From Novibacillus thermophilus (GTDB lineage Bacteria > Bacillota > Bacilli > Thermoactinomycetales > Novibacillaceae): a stretch of DNA of 64,000 nucleotides. Position 1 is the first letter of the stretch. Each line of letters opens with the position of its first letter. The translations under genes were made by a program, and so were the position numbers. The notes under the pieces are model-generated. The model was not told the DNA's origin and did no database searches. It was given only the letters and a program-made list of their open reading frames with translations. Where the stretch lies: contig NZ_CP019699.1 of NCBI RefSeq assembly GCF_002005165.1, positions 310,001 through 374,000 of the forward strand, written 5' to 3'. Below, piece after piece: positions 52,698-64,000 of this stretch.

Positions 52698-52725
52698 AAA
52701 GGGTGAGCGTGCTCATCCTTTTTTT
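52698..52725 (+). terminator. Intrinsic terminator of proS
   Basis: AAAGG-GTGAGC / GCTCAT-CCTTT hairpin with a 2-base loop, followed by TTTTTTTG. Confidence 0.85.
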
Positions 52726-52831
52726 GTGCGATTTTATCGATAAGGCTTTTTATGGCACAGTGTCGAACTACAGGTAAAGCATTGCTCGTACAGGTAACCT
52801 TGCCCGCACGAAATTCTAGCTGATTCTATCG

Positions 52832-52904
52832 GTGTCTTGGGAGGGAAAGACACTTTCTACGAACCGGGATCACGACGCCGTGCCACTCGGCAGTTTGTGT
52901 CGTG
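52832..52904 (+). other. Two adjacent hairpins in the proS-pcrB gap, unidentified
   Basis: GTGTCTT (52832-52838) / AAGACAC (52847-52853), then CACGAC-GCCG (52871-52880) / CGGC (52888-52891) and GTCGTG (52899-52904). The 282-base gap has no gene that I can support. A -10-like TATAAT at 52959-52964 lies downstream, before pcrB. I could not match it to a known riboswitch. Confidence 0.4.
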
Positions 52905-53007
52905 CACTGTGGCCCTACCCAACTGAAAGGGAGGCATGAAATTGGGGAGCTGTTCCGCTATAATTGGGAAAGGAGACGAAAGGCTAGTAGAAAAGGGCGA
53001 AACGAAG

Positions 53008-53699
53008 ATGTTGATCGACATGCTGCCCACGTGGCGTCACGTTTTTAAACTGGATCCGCAAAAGGAACTGTCCGATGAAGACTTGCACGAACTCTGTCAG
53101 TCTGGGACAGATGCGGTGATGGTGGGGGGGACGGACGGCGTCACTTTTGACAACACGGTCGAGCTGTTGGGGCGCATTCGGCGTTACGAGCTTCCGTGTG
53201 TACAGGAGGTATCGAGTCGGGAAGCCGTTGTGCCCGGGTTTGACGGGTATTTGGTTCCCGTCGTTTTGAACGCGTCTGACACCCAGTGGGTCGTCGGTGC
53301 CCAACACGAAGCGGTCAAGGCGTTCGGGGGATGATCCCTTGGACGGACGTCGTCGCCGAAGGGTATGTGGTCCTCAATCCCCACGCGAAGGTTGCCAAGT
53401 TGACCGGAAGCCGCACAGATTTGACTGGGGAAGACATCACGGCGTTTGCGGAGATGGCGGAACATCTGCTCCGCTTGCCGATCTTATATGTGGAATACAG
53501 CGGAATGTACGGAGATACCAAAATGGTGCAGGCTGCTCGTAAAGGGATAAGCAACACACAGCTCATTTACGGAGGGGGCATTCGCCACCCGGAGCAAGCG
53601 CGGGAAATGGCGGCAATCGCCGATACGGTTGTCGTCGGCAACATTTTGTACGAGAACTTAGGTCAAGCCCTTCGAACAGTGACAGCTGTTAAAAACTAG
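53008..53699 (+). pseudogene. pcrB: Heptaprenylglyceryl phosphate synthase PcrB, frameshifted (probably a sequencing artefact)
   Basis: The first frame gives WRHVFKLDPQKELSDEDL, GTDAVMVGGTDGVT and VPGFDGYLVPVVLN, then stops at 53334 just after GFG. At the five-G run 53326-53330 the frame slips; the next frame continues MIPWTDVVAEGYVVLNP, LEYSGMYGDTK-like YVEYSGMYGD, YGGGIRHPEQA and ends at 53699. Adding one G restores a normal protein of about 230 residues. PcrB makes an ether-linked heptaprenylglyceryl phosphate lipid. ATG 53008 is preferred over 52936, which lies upstream of the -10-like site. Syntenic with B. subtilis pcrB-pcrA-ligA. Confidence 0.93.
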
Positions 53700-53706
53700 T
53701 CATTCC

Positions 53707-53734
53707 TTGTGCGTACGTCTCATTTTGTTACAAT
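53707..53734 (+). promoter_or_regulatory. Candidate promoter of pcrA-ligA
   Basis: TTGTGC (53707-53712), 16 bases, TACAAT (53729-53734), 31 bases before the pcrA start. Partial match, so moderate support. Confidence 0.45.
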
Positions 53735-53764
53735 AGAACTAACGTTCGGTTAGGAGTGACGGCG

Positions 53765-55960
53765 ATGGACCTCAAACAGCAGGCAGATCAATTGCTTGAC
53801 AGTTTAAACGAAGCACAGCGGGAAGCCGTGGAGACGACGGACGGACCGCTGCTTATCGTCGCCGGAGCGGGAAGTGGGAAGACGCGAGTCTTGACACACC
53901 GAGTGGCGTATTTGCTTCAGCGCAAAAACGTGACGCCTTGGAACATTTTGGCGATTACGTTTACGAACAAAGCGGCACGGGAGATGAAAGAGCGCATCAC
54001 CCAGATGGTCGGACCGGAAGCGGAGGATATATGGATTTTCACCTTTCACTCGATGTGTGTGCGTATCCTGCGCCGGGATCTCGACCAAATCGGCTACTCG
54101 CGCAATTTTACGATTTTGGACGGCGCCGATCAGTTGACGGTCGTGAAACAAATTTTGAACGAACAAAACCTCGACTCGAAAAAATTTGATCCCCGCGCCA
54201 TTGCGGCGCACATTAGCCAGGCGAAAAACCGCCTTGTGAAAGCAGATGAGTACGGGAGAAAAGCGGGGGACGTCTTTCAACAAGTCGTATCCGAAGTGTA
54301 CGCGGCATACGAAGAGAAACTGCGTGCCAACCAATCCCTCGATTTTGACGACTTGATCGTGAAAACGATCGATTTGTTTCAACAAGTGCCAGACGTTCTC
54401 CATTTCTACCAGAGAAAATTTCAATACATTCACGTCGATGAGTACCAGGACACGAACAACGCCCAGTACCGCCTCGTTAAACTGTTGGCTGATCATCATC
54501 ACAACATTTGTGTCGTCGGGGACAGCGATCAGTCCATCTACGGGTGGCGCGGTGCGGACATTTCAAATATCCTCGACTTTGAACGAGATTATCCTGAGGC
54601 GAAAGTAGTCAAACTAGAACAGAACTACCGCTCCACGGAGACGATTTTGGAAGCGGCCAACCACGTGATCGCGTACAACAAACAACGGAAGGCGAAGCGC
54701 CTGTGGACGAACCTCGGCAAAGGGGAGCCGATTGAACGTTTTGCCGGCAGCAGTGAACACGACGAAGCGTACTATGTGGTGGACAGGATAGTCGAAGGGC
54801 ACAAACAGGGAAGGCCGTACCGCGACTTTGCCATTTTGTACCGCACGAATGCCCAGTCGCGGGTGATGGAAGAAGTACTCGTCAAGGCGAACATCCCGTA
54901 CCAAATAGTAGGCGGCATCCGATTTTACGAACGCAAGGAGATTAAAGACTTGCTCGCCTACTTGCGCCTGGTGGCCAACCCCCACGACGACTTGAGTTTG
55001 ACCCGCATCATTAACGTCCCAAAACGCGGGCTGGGAAAGACAACTGTGGACAGACTGTCTCGGTACGCGGCACAGAACGGGATGTCCCTCTATCAAGCGA
55101 TGGGGGAAGGAGAGCACATCGGGTTGCAGAAGCGCTTTGTCCAGACGTTGGAATCGTTTCGGTGCATGATCGGGGAACTGGCGGCGAAGGTTGATGAGTT
55201 GACAGTGACAGAGCTCACTGAAGAAGTGTTGGAACGGACGGGATACCGCTTGGAACTTGTGCGGGAAGGGACCATCGAATCGGCTACTCGACTGGAAAAC
55301 GTGGACGAGTTCATTTCCGTCACGCAAAACTTTGAACAGCGCAGTGACGACAAGTCGCTCGTTGCGTTCCTCACGGAGTTGGCCCTCATTGCCGACATTG
55401 ACACACTGGATGTAGACCATCCAGAAAAGAAAGGGGAAGACACCGTCACGCTGATGACACTCCACAGTGCGAAAGGGCTGGAATTCCCGCACGTTTTTCT
55501 CATCGGCATGGAAGAAGGCATCTTTCCCCACTCTCGCGCCTTGACAGAGGAAGCAGAGATGGAAGAGGAAAGGCGACTCGCTTACGTCGGCATCACCCGT
55601 GCCAAAGAACGCCTCTCCCTCACCCGCGCCCATTCGCGGACACTGTACGGAAGAACGATGATGAATCCTCCCTCCCGGTTTCTAAAAGAAATTCCGGAAG
55701 ACTACATTCGCGACGTGGACAAAACTTCAGCTCAGACGAACAGGTCAAAACCGCTGTTGAAACCGCGGAGGCTGCATCAGCCGACGGCTTCTCCCGGGGA
55801 CTGGCAGGTGGGGGACAGAGTGAGACACCGCACATTTGGGCAAGGGACGGTTGTCAAAGTGTCGGGAGACGGTGACGATGTCGAGTTGGATATCGCCTTT
55901 TCGGCACCGAAGGGCGTCAAGCGATTCCTCGCTCGCTTCGCCCCGATTGAAAAAGTGTGA
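53765..55960 (+). CDS. pcrA: ATP-dependent DNA helicase PcrA (UvrD/Rep family)
   Basis: 731 residues. SF1 helicase motifs: Q-motif [10 protein letters not shown], Walker [16 protein letters not shown], Walker B VDEYQDTN, motif [18 protein letters not shown], motif [10 protein letters not shown], motif [22 protein letters not shown], and motif [14 protein letters not shown] Tudor-like end follows ([18 protein letters not shown]). It displaces RecA and removes roadblocks in repair and replication. ATG 53765 is 8 bases after AGGAG; the GTG at 53756 is too near that site. ligA follows after 41 bases. Confidence 0.97.
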   Translation: MDLKQQADQLLDSLNEAQREAVETTDGPLLIVAGAGSGKTRVLTHRVAYLLQRKNVTPWNILAITFTNKAAREMKERITQMVGPEAEDIWIFTFHSMCVRILRRDLDQIGYSRNFTILDGADQLTVVKQILNEQNLDSKKFDPRAIAAHISQAKNRLVKADEYGRKAGDVFQQVVSEVYAAYEEKLRANQSLDFDDLIVKTIDLFQQVPDVLHFYQRKFQYIHVDEYQDTNNAQYRLVKLLADHHHNICVVGDSDQSIYGWRGADISNILDFERDYPEAKVVKLEQNYRSTETILEAANHVIAYNKQRKAKRLWTNLGKGEPIERFAGSSEHDEAYYVVDRIVEGHKQGRPYRDFAILYRTNAQSRVMEEVLVKANIPYQIVGGIRFYERKEIKDLLAYLRLVANPHDDLSLTRIINVPKRGLGKTTVDRLSRYAAQNGMSLYQAMGEGEHIGLQKRFVQTLESFRCMIGELAAKVDELTVTELTEEVLERTGYRLELVREGTIESATRLENVDEFISVTQNFEQRSDDKSLVAFLTELALIADIDTLDVDHPEKKGEDTVTLMTLHSAKGLEFPHVFLIGMEEGIFPHSRALTEEAEMEEERRLAYVGITRAKERLSLTRAHSRTLYGRTMMNPPSRFLKEIPEDYIRDVDKTSAQTNRSKPLLKPRRLHQPTASPGDWQVGDRVRHRTFGQGTVVKVSGDGDDVELDIAFSAPKGVKRFLARFAPIEKV

Positions 55961-55983
55961 CGACGCGATACGACTTACAGTGA

Positions 55984-58020
<2,037 letters not shown>

Positions 58021-58122
58021 ATAAACTGAACGGACGTGCGGCGAGCAGGCGGAATGGTTTTAATCCATCCGCGGTTGTAATAAAATAATGACAGTGCGAG
58101 TGGCGAGGGGGGAAAAAGGGGA

Positions 58123-58497
58123 TTGGGAATTATCATTGTGTCACTGCTCATCGCCGTCATCAGCTCTGTTTTGCTGTTTGTGGGGACTTTTGCCGTCCTG
58201 GCTGTTTCGCCGGCCGAATTGTGGGCGCATCCCGTGAGAACGTTACACGCTGTCGGTGAAATGGACCTTGGCACAGCCCAACTGCACGTTACACTTTTGT
58301 GCACGACGTTTGTCGTGCTTTTCCTTCTGGCAGCCGCCGTCCTCGTCGTCCACGTCGTAAAAAAAGGTGATCAAGACCGTAAAGAATGGTTAGAAAACGT
58401 GTTAAACGTATCATTTTATGTGACATTTCTCGTGTTTTTAGGGAACGGCATCTGGTACGTGTACCACTTGTTTACCAACTTTAATACGTTGTTTTAG
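58123..58497 (+). CDS. Small membrane protein, unknown
   Basis: 124 residues with three hydrophobic segments (IIIVSLLIAVISSVLLFVG, TLLCTTFVVLFLLAAAVLVVHVV and VLNVSFYVTFLVFLGNGIWYV). It starts at TTG 58123 after a GGGGA-rich stretch; no other start is better. I do not recognise the family. It lies 102 bases after ligA and may be the last gene of that transcript; a short AGGGCT/AGCCCT hairpin follows at about 58501. Confidence 0.6.
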   Translation: MGIIIVSLLIAVISSVLLFVGTFAVLAVSPAELWAHPVRTLHAVGEMDLGTAQLHVTLLCTTFVVLFLLAAAVLVVHVVKKGDQDRKEWLENVLNVSFYVTFLVFLGNGIWYVYHLFTNFNTLF

Positions 58498-58700
58498 TTT
58501 AGGGCTAAGCCCTGCTGTAGCACGTCACGGCCGTTGTACTCCCGTGCCGGTAAATACTCGTTGCCACTTGTAGAAGTTAAAAGGGATGTTGTCCCGAGAT
58601 CATCGTTCCACGGCTTTTGCTGGCGCTGTGATGTCACATGACGGTCAGTGTTGGGCAAGTCGTTTTGAAAAGCCGTGCCGACCGGCCGTTATCGGGACGG

Positions 58701-59570
58701 CTATTTGTCTTTCCGCTCCGACTCCGGTTCAATGTGGATGAGCACTTGAGCTTTTGGAAAGACACGTCGAATGTCCGCTTCAATCCGGTCACACAGGTTG
58801 TGGGCTTCATCGACGCTTTTGTCTGAAGGGACGACGAGGTGAAGGTCGACGTGTTCTTCAGCGCCTGAACGGCGGGTACGCAAATTGTGATATTCAATGT
58901 ACTCATCGGCGTAATGTTGGATAATCCGGTTGATTTGTTCCCGCTCTTTCCCTGTCAAGCTGGCATCCAAAAGGGGCATAAACGACTCTTTTCCCAGTTG
59001 AACTGCTTCTTTCATAATAAACAGGGCGATCCCGATGGCGATGAGTGGATCGAGAAAGTAGAATCCAGTAAAACTGACGAGAGTTAAACTGGCCGCGACA
59101 CCGAGCGAGGTGTAAACGTCCGTCATTAAATGCAAGGCGTTGGATTTCATCGCGACAGATTTCGTCTCTTCCCCGACACGCCGGATTTTGCGCCCCACGA
59201 GCCAATTGACCAAGGCGCCGATCAGCATGACAGAAATTCCGAGGAACGGCATGCGGATGGGCTCCGGATGGAGAATTTTTTCTGCCGACTCTACGATAAT
59301 CCAGATCCCGGCTACAAAGATGAGCAACGTTTCAATCGTTCCAGAGACGTTTTCGATTTTGCCGTGTCCGTAGGGGTGTGTCCGGTCCGGGGGCTGGTGG
59401 GATGTTCGCACAGAAACGTAGGCGATGACGGACGCCATGAGGTCGAGTCCGGAATGAATCGCCTCGGACAGAATGGCGACAGAGCCCGTTAACAGACCGA
59501 CGACGATTTTTAACAGCACCACAAAGGTGTTACTGATAATGGACAGCGAGGCCACACGGGCTGGCCGCAT
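58701..59570 (-). CDS. Cation diffusion facilitator family transporter
   Basis: 289 residues. The membrane domain carries the CDF metal sites: GSVAILSEAIHSGLDLM in helix 2 (Asp of the site) and HLMTDVYTSLGVAA in helix 5, with HPYGHGKIENVSGT between. The cytoplasmic domain ends with metal-binding HVDLHLVVP. CDF proteins export zinc, iron, manganese or similar ions; which one cannot be told. GAGGTGAG precedes ATG 59570. The leader is long and holds a strong hairpin and a possible overlapping short frame. Convergent to the upstream small gene. Confidence 0.92.
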   Translation of the reverse strand: MRPARVASLSIISNTFVVLLKIVVGLLTGSVAILSEAIHSGLDLMASVIAYVSVRTSHQPPDRTHPYGHGKIENVSGTIETLLIFVAGIWIIVESAEKILHPEPIRMPFLGISVMLIGALVNWLVGRKIRRVGEETKSVAMKSNALHLMTDVYTSLGVAASLTLVSFTGFYFLDPLIAIGIALFIMKEAVQLGKESFMPLLDASLTGKEREQINRIIQHYADEYIEYHNLRTRRSGAEEHVDLHLVVPSDKSVDEAHNLCDRIEADIRRVFPKAQVLIHIEPESERKDK

Positions 59571-59655
59571 CCCACTCACCTCGGACGGACAGTTGTTGAG
59601 AAAGGAAAAAATGATGCCGTGACCACATAATGTTGCACAGGCGAAACAAATCGGA

Positions 59656-59683
59656 AGAACCGCCCCGTACATCGGGCGGTTCT
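59656..59683 (-). other. Perfect hairpin in the leader of the cation transporter gene
   Basis: A 10-bp perfect stem AGAACCGCCC / GGGCGGTTCT with an 8-base loop, 86 bases before the transporter start. There is no T-run after it on the minus strand, so it is not a classic terminator. Confidence 0.55.
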
Positions 59684-59746
59684 ATTATGTCACATTTGGC
59701 CATCCATTTCATATGCATAAGCGACCCCTCGTTTCACAGCATTCCC

Positions 59747-59775
59747 ATTATACTTCTTTCAAACGGAATTGCAAA
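59747..59775 (-). promoter_or_regulatory. Candidate promoter of the cation transporter gene
   Basis: On the minus strand TTTGCA (59775-59770), 17 bases, TATAAT (59752-59747). It gives a leader of about 170 bases. Confidence 0.55.
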
Positions 59776-59855
59776 GTGCTGATACGGGGGTTTTTTGGAG
59801 AAAGTTCGGTTTTTGGCTAAGTCAGCTTCGGTGATGGAAAGGTGTGAAGGGTCGC

Positions 59856-60658
59856 CTACCGCCCGCCAAGTTTATCAAACACAGTGCCTAACACGCTGCC
59901 TTCCCCTTTGTCACTTCCTCCGGGCACTTCCGGCATCGCGCTGAAGACGCGGCTGGCCAGTCGGCTGAAGGGGAGGACTGTACCCACACGCTGCCAGGGC
60001 CTCTTAATGTGGCAAAAAACAGACCTTCTCCGCCGAACAAGGCCGTCTTGATCCCAGATACCATCTCGATGCCGTAGTCAACCTCGCGGGTCAGCGCGAC
60101 CAGACATCCCGTATCCACTCGGATCATCTCACCAGGGCCTAAATCCAATCGTTTCGTCGTTCCACCGACATGTATGAACGCCAGGCCATCCTCTTCTAAT
60201 TTTTGCATAATAAACCCTTCGCCGCCGAAAAACCCTGTTCCCAGTTTGCGTTGAAAATCGATGCCGATGGACACGCCCTTGGCTGCACACAAAAAGGCAT
60301 CTTTCTGACAGATCACTTTGCCTCCCAACTCAGACAAATCCATCGGAATAATTTTTCCCGGATACGGTGCGGCGAATGACACATGCTTTTTTCCCGTTCC
60401 GCGGTTGGTGAACGTCGTCATAAATAAGCTTTCACCAGTTAACAACCGTTTGCCCGAACTGAGAAGTTTACCCATAAAGCCCTTTTCTTTAGAGGATCCG
60501 TCGCCGAAGATCGTTTCCATCTCGATCCCGTCTTCCATCATCATGAGTGATCCGGCTTCAGCGACAGTCGTCTCTCCGGGGTCCAGTTCGATTTCAACGA
60601 ACTGCATGTCATCGCCCACGATGCTGTAGTCAATGTCGTGGGTATTCAATTGTACCAA
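59856..60658 (-). pseudogene. AIM24/TIGR00266-family protein, frameshifted (probably a sequencing artefact)
   Basis: The first 220 residues are the family's beta-rich fold: [21 protein letters not shown] (partly quoted), [25 protein letters not shown] and [17 protein letters not shown]. After VWVQS the reading frame becomes non-conserved. Restoring one base at the G run 59970-59973 gives the usual end [19 protein letters not shown] and a stop at 59856. Family function is poorly known. RBS GAGTTGG is weak before ATG 60658. Next to the araR promoter region, transcribed away from it. Confidence 0.85.
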
Positions 60659-60789
60659 CTCCTGTCTTCGCTAATCTTTTTATTTAGATATTAACATAGA
60701 AACGAGGCAGACGAGTTCTACGGTAGGTGTAATCTTTTACTTGAAGGCGCCGAGCGGCATTTTTTAGAGAAGCGCTCAAAGAGGTTAAC

Positions 60790-60818
60790 ATGACAAGTGA
60801 ATTTTAATCATTTATAAT
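60790..60818 (+). promoter_or_regulatory. Promoter of araR
   Basis: ATGACA (60790-60795), 17 bases, TATAAT (60813-60818). The AraR operator starts 8 bases later, over the likely transcription start. Confidence 0.75.
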
Positions 60819-60825
60819 AAGGATA

Positions 60826-60841
60826 ATTATACGTACAAGTT
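60826..60841 (+). promoter_or_regulatory. AraR operator (autoregulatory)
   Basis: ATTATACGTACAAGTT is close to the B. subtilis AraR box ATTTGTACGTACAAAT, with the central TACGTACAA kept. Its position just after the -10 fits steric repression of araR by its own product. Confidence 0.75.
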
Positions 60842-60873
60842 AATGTAACCTTAATGTGTGAAGGATGGATGGC

Positions 60874-61986
60874 ATGCGGGCAGACGCCAAGTACAAAGTC
60901 GTTAAAAACACGATCAAAACGTGGATTTTACAAGGGAAAGTAAAGCCAGGAGAGAAAATTTATTCGGAAAATGAATTAATGAAAATATTTGAAGTGAGCC
61001 GTCATACGGTGCGGAGGGCCGTCGGGGATTTAGTCCACGAAGGCTGGCTGTACCGGGAACAAGGATCTGGAACGTATTGTACTCACCGCTTTAAAAAAAT
61101 AAAACACGGCGGCTCCGAGAAAAATATCGGTGTCATTACGACGTATATTTCGGAGTACATTTTCCCGTCCATTATTCGTGGAATCGAATCGCACTTGTCC
61201 GAGGAAGGGTACTCCCTCATCGTCGCCAGTACGGACAATGACATCGAAAAGGAAAAACAGTGCCTGGAGAACATGTTGAGCCGAAATATCGACGGCCTCA
61301 TTGTCGAACCGACAAAGAGTGCCAGTGACAACCCGAATCTCAATTACTACTTAAACTTGGAGCAAAACGAAATTCCGTACTTAATGATTAACCAGTTTTA
61401 TCAGAGCATCAGTCCGCCGCACATCATATTGGACGATGAGCACGGGGGATATATCGCGACAGAACATTTAATCAAGCTGGGGCACAAACGGTTACTCGGT
61501 TTGTTTAAAAACGATGACTTGCAAGGCGTGAACAGAATGAAAGGTTTCTTTCGCGCCATCCGGGAGCATCACCTGCCCTTTTTTTCTGACATGGTCATTA
61601 CGTATACGACGGAAAACCGGGACGAAAAAACGGTCGATGAAGTGCGGGCGTTGCTCCGGTCGCCGAACAGGCCGACGGGCATTGTCTGTTACAATGACGA
61701 AATTGCTCTCAACGTGTTGCATGTGACGCGGGAGCTTGGATTGAAAGTTCCGGAAGATCTGTCCATTGTGGGGTACGATGATTCCCATTTGACCGAAGCG
61801 ACGGAAGTGAAATTGACTTCCGTCACCCATCCCAAAATGGACATGGGGATTCAAGCGGCCAAATGGATCGTGTCCCAAATAGAAGACGGAGGCGACGAGA
61901 CGTTCAGCCACTCAAAGGTGTACACGCCGGAACTCGTCATCCGGCACTCGACGCGAGAGATGGGTGAAGTGGTTCATACGAAATAG
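60874..61986 (+). CDS. araR: Arabinose-responsive repressor AraR (GntR N-terminus, LacI-type C-terminus)
   Basis: 370 residues. GntR-type winged helix: GEKIYSENELMKIFEVSRHTVRRAV (pieces SENELMKIF and SRHTVRRA), followed by GSGTYC. The C-terminal two thirds are a LacI/periplasmic-binding fold: NIGVITTYISEYIFPSIIRGIE (partly quoted), HIILDDEHGGYIATEHLI, and PTGIVCYNDEIAL, VPEDLSIVGYDDSH. L-arabinose releases it from DNA. The start ATG 60874 is 8 bases after AAGGA, better than 60865. It opens the arabinose region that continues past the window. Confidence 0.93.
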   Translation: MRADAKYKVVKNTIKTWILQGKVKPGEKIYSENELMKIFEVSRHTVRRAVGDLVHEGWLYREQGSGTYCTHRFKKIKHGGSEKNIGVITTYISEYIFPSIIRGIESHLSEEGYSLIVASTDNDIEKEKQCLENMLSRNIDGLIVEPTKSASDNPNLNYYLNLEQNEIPYLMINQFYQSISPPHIILDDEHGGYIATEHLIKLGHKRLLGLFKNDDLQGVNRMKGFFRAIREHHLPFFSDMVITYTTENRDEKTVDEVRALLRSPNRPTGIVCYNDEIALNVLHVTRELGLKVPEDLSIVGYDDSHLTEATEVKLTSVTHPKMDMGIQAAKWIVSQIEDGGDETFSHSKVYTPELVIRHSTREMGEVVHTK

Positions 61987-62035
61987 AAGGAGCACGTGGA
62001 GGCACTTCTTTCGCTGCTTCGAAGGAAGTGCCGTT

Positions 62036-62947
62036 TCAGTTCCGTTTCGTATAATACAGGCGGAAGCGCAAATCTTGGTCGTAGTTTCCGAAATTCGAAC
62101 CGAACAGCGTGAGCCCTCCGATGTGTTCGGCGTCTTCCAAAACGGCGATGCGGAATGTCCACTGTTGTTTTTCCACGTCTACTTGATCCAACGTAACATC
62201 CGAAATTTTTTCCCCGTCTAGAAAACATCCGTCTTTCTTCACTCTTAATATTTTCATTAACCCGTATTGGTTGATGTTGATATCCCACCAATCCGGCGTG
62301 TAGCGACCCCGGTAACCTCCGAAATCCCCGGGGCTCGTCCACTTCCCTAAGTACACGCCGTTGAAAAAAAACGAGATGTCTGACGGCCAGTTGCTGTTGG
62401 AAAAGGGAGCTTCCGAAGATAATTCCATCGAAATTTCCAACTCTTCAGCAATCTCTGATCGCAACAAGTAATTAGGAACTTTGTATTCGAGAAACCCCTG
62501 TCCAAGCCACAAAATTTTCGCATCCACTCTTTCAGGCAACATAAAGCAGCGGGGGTCGTCAAACGTGCCGATGACTTTATCAGCTGTGGCCAAACCGCAG
62601 GTCGGCTTTACGTCAAAATCCGAATAGTGGCCGACAGGAACATCGGTTTGATGGTATTTTCGCGTGTCGCGGGTCAGGTCTGGAAACAAGATTTCAATCT
62701 TGTGCGCGTTTAAAAAACACATTTTCTGCCTGCCGCCTTTTCCAGGTCTCAACTCAGTCCGAATGATGTTAGCTCCCTCTAGCTTTCTGATGTGCATCGT
62801 CATAATCGCGCTGCTCAGTCCGAGTGTTTGGGCCAGCTCTTTGACATTCATGGGCCGTCTGGCGAGTAAATGGATGACGTCAAGCCGGACTTTGCTGGCC
62901 AACGCTTCAAAGACAGGCAGGCTGCGCTCGGATATGTCGATTTCCAA
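62036..62947 (-). CDS. ArsR-type HTH regulator with a large unassigned C-terminal domain
   Basis: About 303 residues. The first 80 form an ArsR-like winged helix (LASKVRLDVIHLLARRPMNVKELAQTL in part, and AIMTMHIRKLEGANII). The remaining 220 residues, rich in aromatic and beta-forming stretches (ISFFFNGVYLGKWTSPGDFGG, RYTPDWWDININQYG), look like a beta-sandwich that could bind a sugar; that is an inference. No metal-binding Cys pattern of classical ArsR. GGAGG lies 8 bases before TTG 62947; ATG 62962 is an alternative. It is divergent from the arabinofuranosidase gene, so it probably regulates it. Confidence 0.72.
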   Translation of the reverse strand: MEIDISERSLPVFEALASKVRLDVIHLLARRPMNVKELAQTLGLSSAIMTMHIRKLEGANIIRTELRPGKGGRQKMCFLNAHKIEILFPDLTRDTRKYHQTDVPVGHYSDFDVKPTCGLATADKVIGTFDDPRCFMLPERVDAKILWLGQGFLEYKVPNYLLRSEIAEELEISMELSSEAPFSNSNWPSDISFFFNGVYLGKWTSPGDFGGYRGRYTPDWWDININQYGLMKILRVKKDGCFLDGEKISDVTLDQVDVEKQQWTFRIAVLEDAEHIGGLTLFGSNFGNYDQDLRFRLYYTKRN

Positions 62948-63028
62948 CGACCATTCCTCCATTATCAATAATTAACATAAATATTAACATAGTGCTTCTT
63001 GAATAAACAATATTTAAGTGGGAGACGA

Positions 63029-63057
63029 TTGACAACATTGCATAAAAAAACTAAAAT
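63029..63057 (+). promoter_or_regulatory. Promoter of the arabinofuranosidase gene
   Basis: TTGACA (63029-63034), 17 bases, TAAAAT (63052-63057). Confidence 0.78.
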
Positions 63058-63082
63058 GACTATGTAAATAAAATAATTAATA

Positions 63083-63100
63083 ATTAATATATATATTAAT
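63083..63100 (+). promoter_or_regulatory. AT-rich palindrome before abfA, candidate operator
   Basis: ATTAATATATATATTAAT is a perfect 18-bp palindrome between the promoter and the start. Two ATTAACATA repeats (62971-62979, 62983-62991) lie on the other side, next to the ArsR-type gene. Either could be its operator; not proven. Confidence 0.45.
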
Positions 63101-63152
63101 GTTAGGAGGTGAAAGACGCGCAAGAGACGCTTTAAGCCGTTAAAAACGATAG

Positions 63153-64000
<848 letters not shown>

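Overview
The window is a slice of a Bacillales (Firmicutes) chromosome, probably from a moderately thermophilic, GC-richer relative of Bacillus such as a thermoactinomycete-like organism. That placement is an inference from gene families, gene order and rRNA; I could not run a search. Gene order closely follows Bacillus subtilis: ydcI/ydcK, tRNAs, ydiB-ydiC-ydiD-gcp, ydiF, rex, tatAC, groESL, yeaC-yeaD-yebA, guaA, pbuG, the pur operon, yerB-yerC, and pcrB-pcrA-ligA. Most of it is plus strand, as expected for one replication arm.

Layout. 1-2.1 kb: end of tex, a SprT-like protein and six tRNA genes with promoter and terminator. 2.1-4.8 kb: tsaE-tsaB-rimI-tsaD (tRNA t6A synthesis). 4.86-5.04 kb: a dense cluster of DnaA boxes. 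5.1-9.2 kb: a large phosphatase-like membrane protein and a convergent ABC-F ATPase. 9.35-13.8 kb: 5-formyl-THF cyclo-ligase, rex, tatA, tatC, and CIRCE-controlled groES-groEL. 13.9-18.5 kb: a lower-GC block with a divergent BceAB-type ABC transporter and BceRS-type two-component system. 18.7-23.1 kb: MoxR/DUF58/transglutaminase trio. 23.2-27.8 kb: guaA, a guanine-riboswitch-controlled purine permease, and a secreted MA-type metallopeptidase. 27.8-33.0 kb: a complete 16S-23S-5S rRNA operon. 33.0-36.8 kb: thiamine-related genes (TPP riboswitch-tenA, thiF, a TPP-dependent enzyme). 36.8-49.0 kb: the purine operon purEBCSQLFMNHD without purK. 49.1-58.5 kb: two small membrane proteins, yerB, yerC, proS, pcrB, pcrA, ligA and a small membrane protein. 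58.7-64 kb: cation diffusion facilitator, AIM24-type protein, then the start of an arabinose region (araR, an ArsR-type regulator, alpha-L-arabinofuranosidase running off the end).

How the genes work together. Purine supply is controlled at three places: guaA has a strong promoter, while the permease gene and the pur operon share one control design, namely inverted PurR boxes, then a TTGACA promoter, then a guanine riboswitch, then a terminator, with identical spacings. The arabinose genes carry an autoregulatory AraR operator and a separate palindrome in front of the arabinofuranosidase gene.

Most notable: (1) eight DnaA boxes, three of them perfect, in about 180 bp between tsaD and the ydiF homologue; (2) the duplicated PurR/riboswitch control module; (3) four genes (purM, purH, pcrB and the AIM24 gene) each broken by one missing base at or beside a G/C run, a pattern that looks like homopolymer sequencing error; (4) an ArsR-type regulator with a large unassigned C-terminal domain; (5) the transferred-looking Bce-type module. 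I saw no CRISPR array, intact insertion sequence or prophage.
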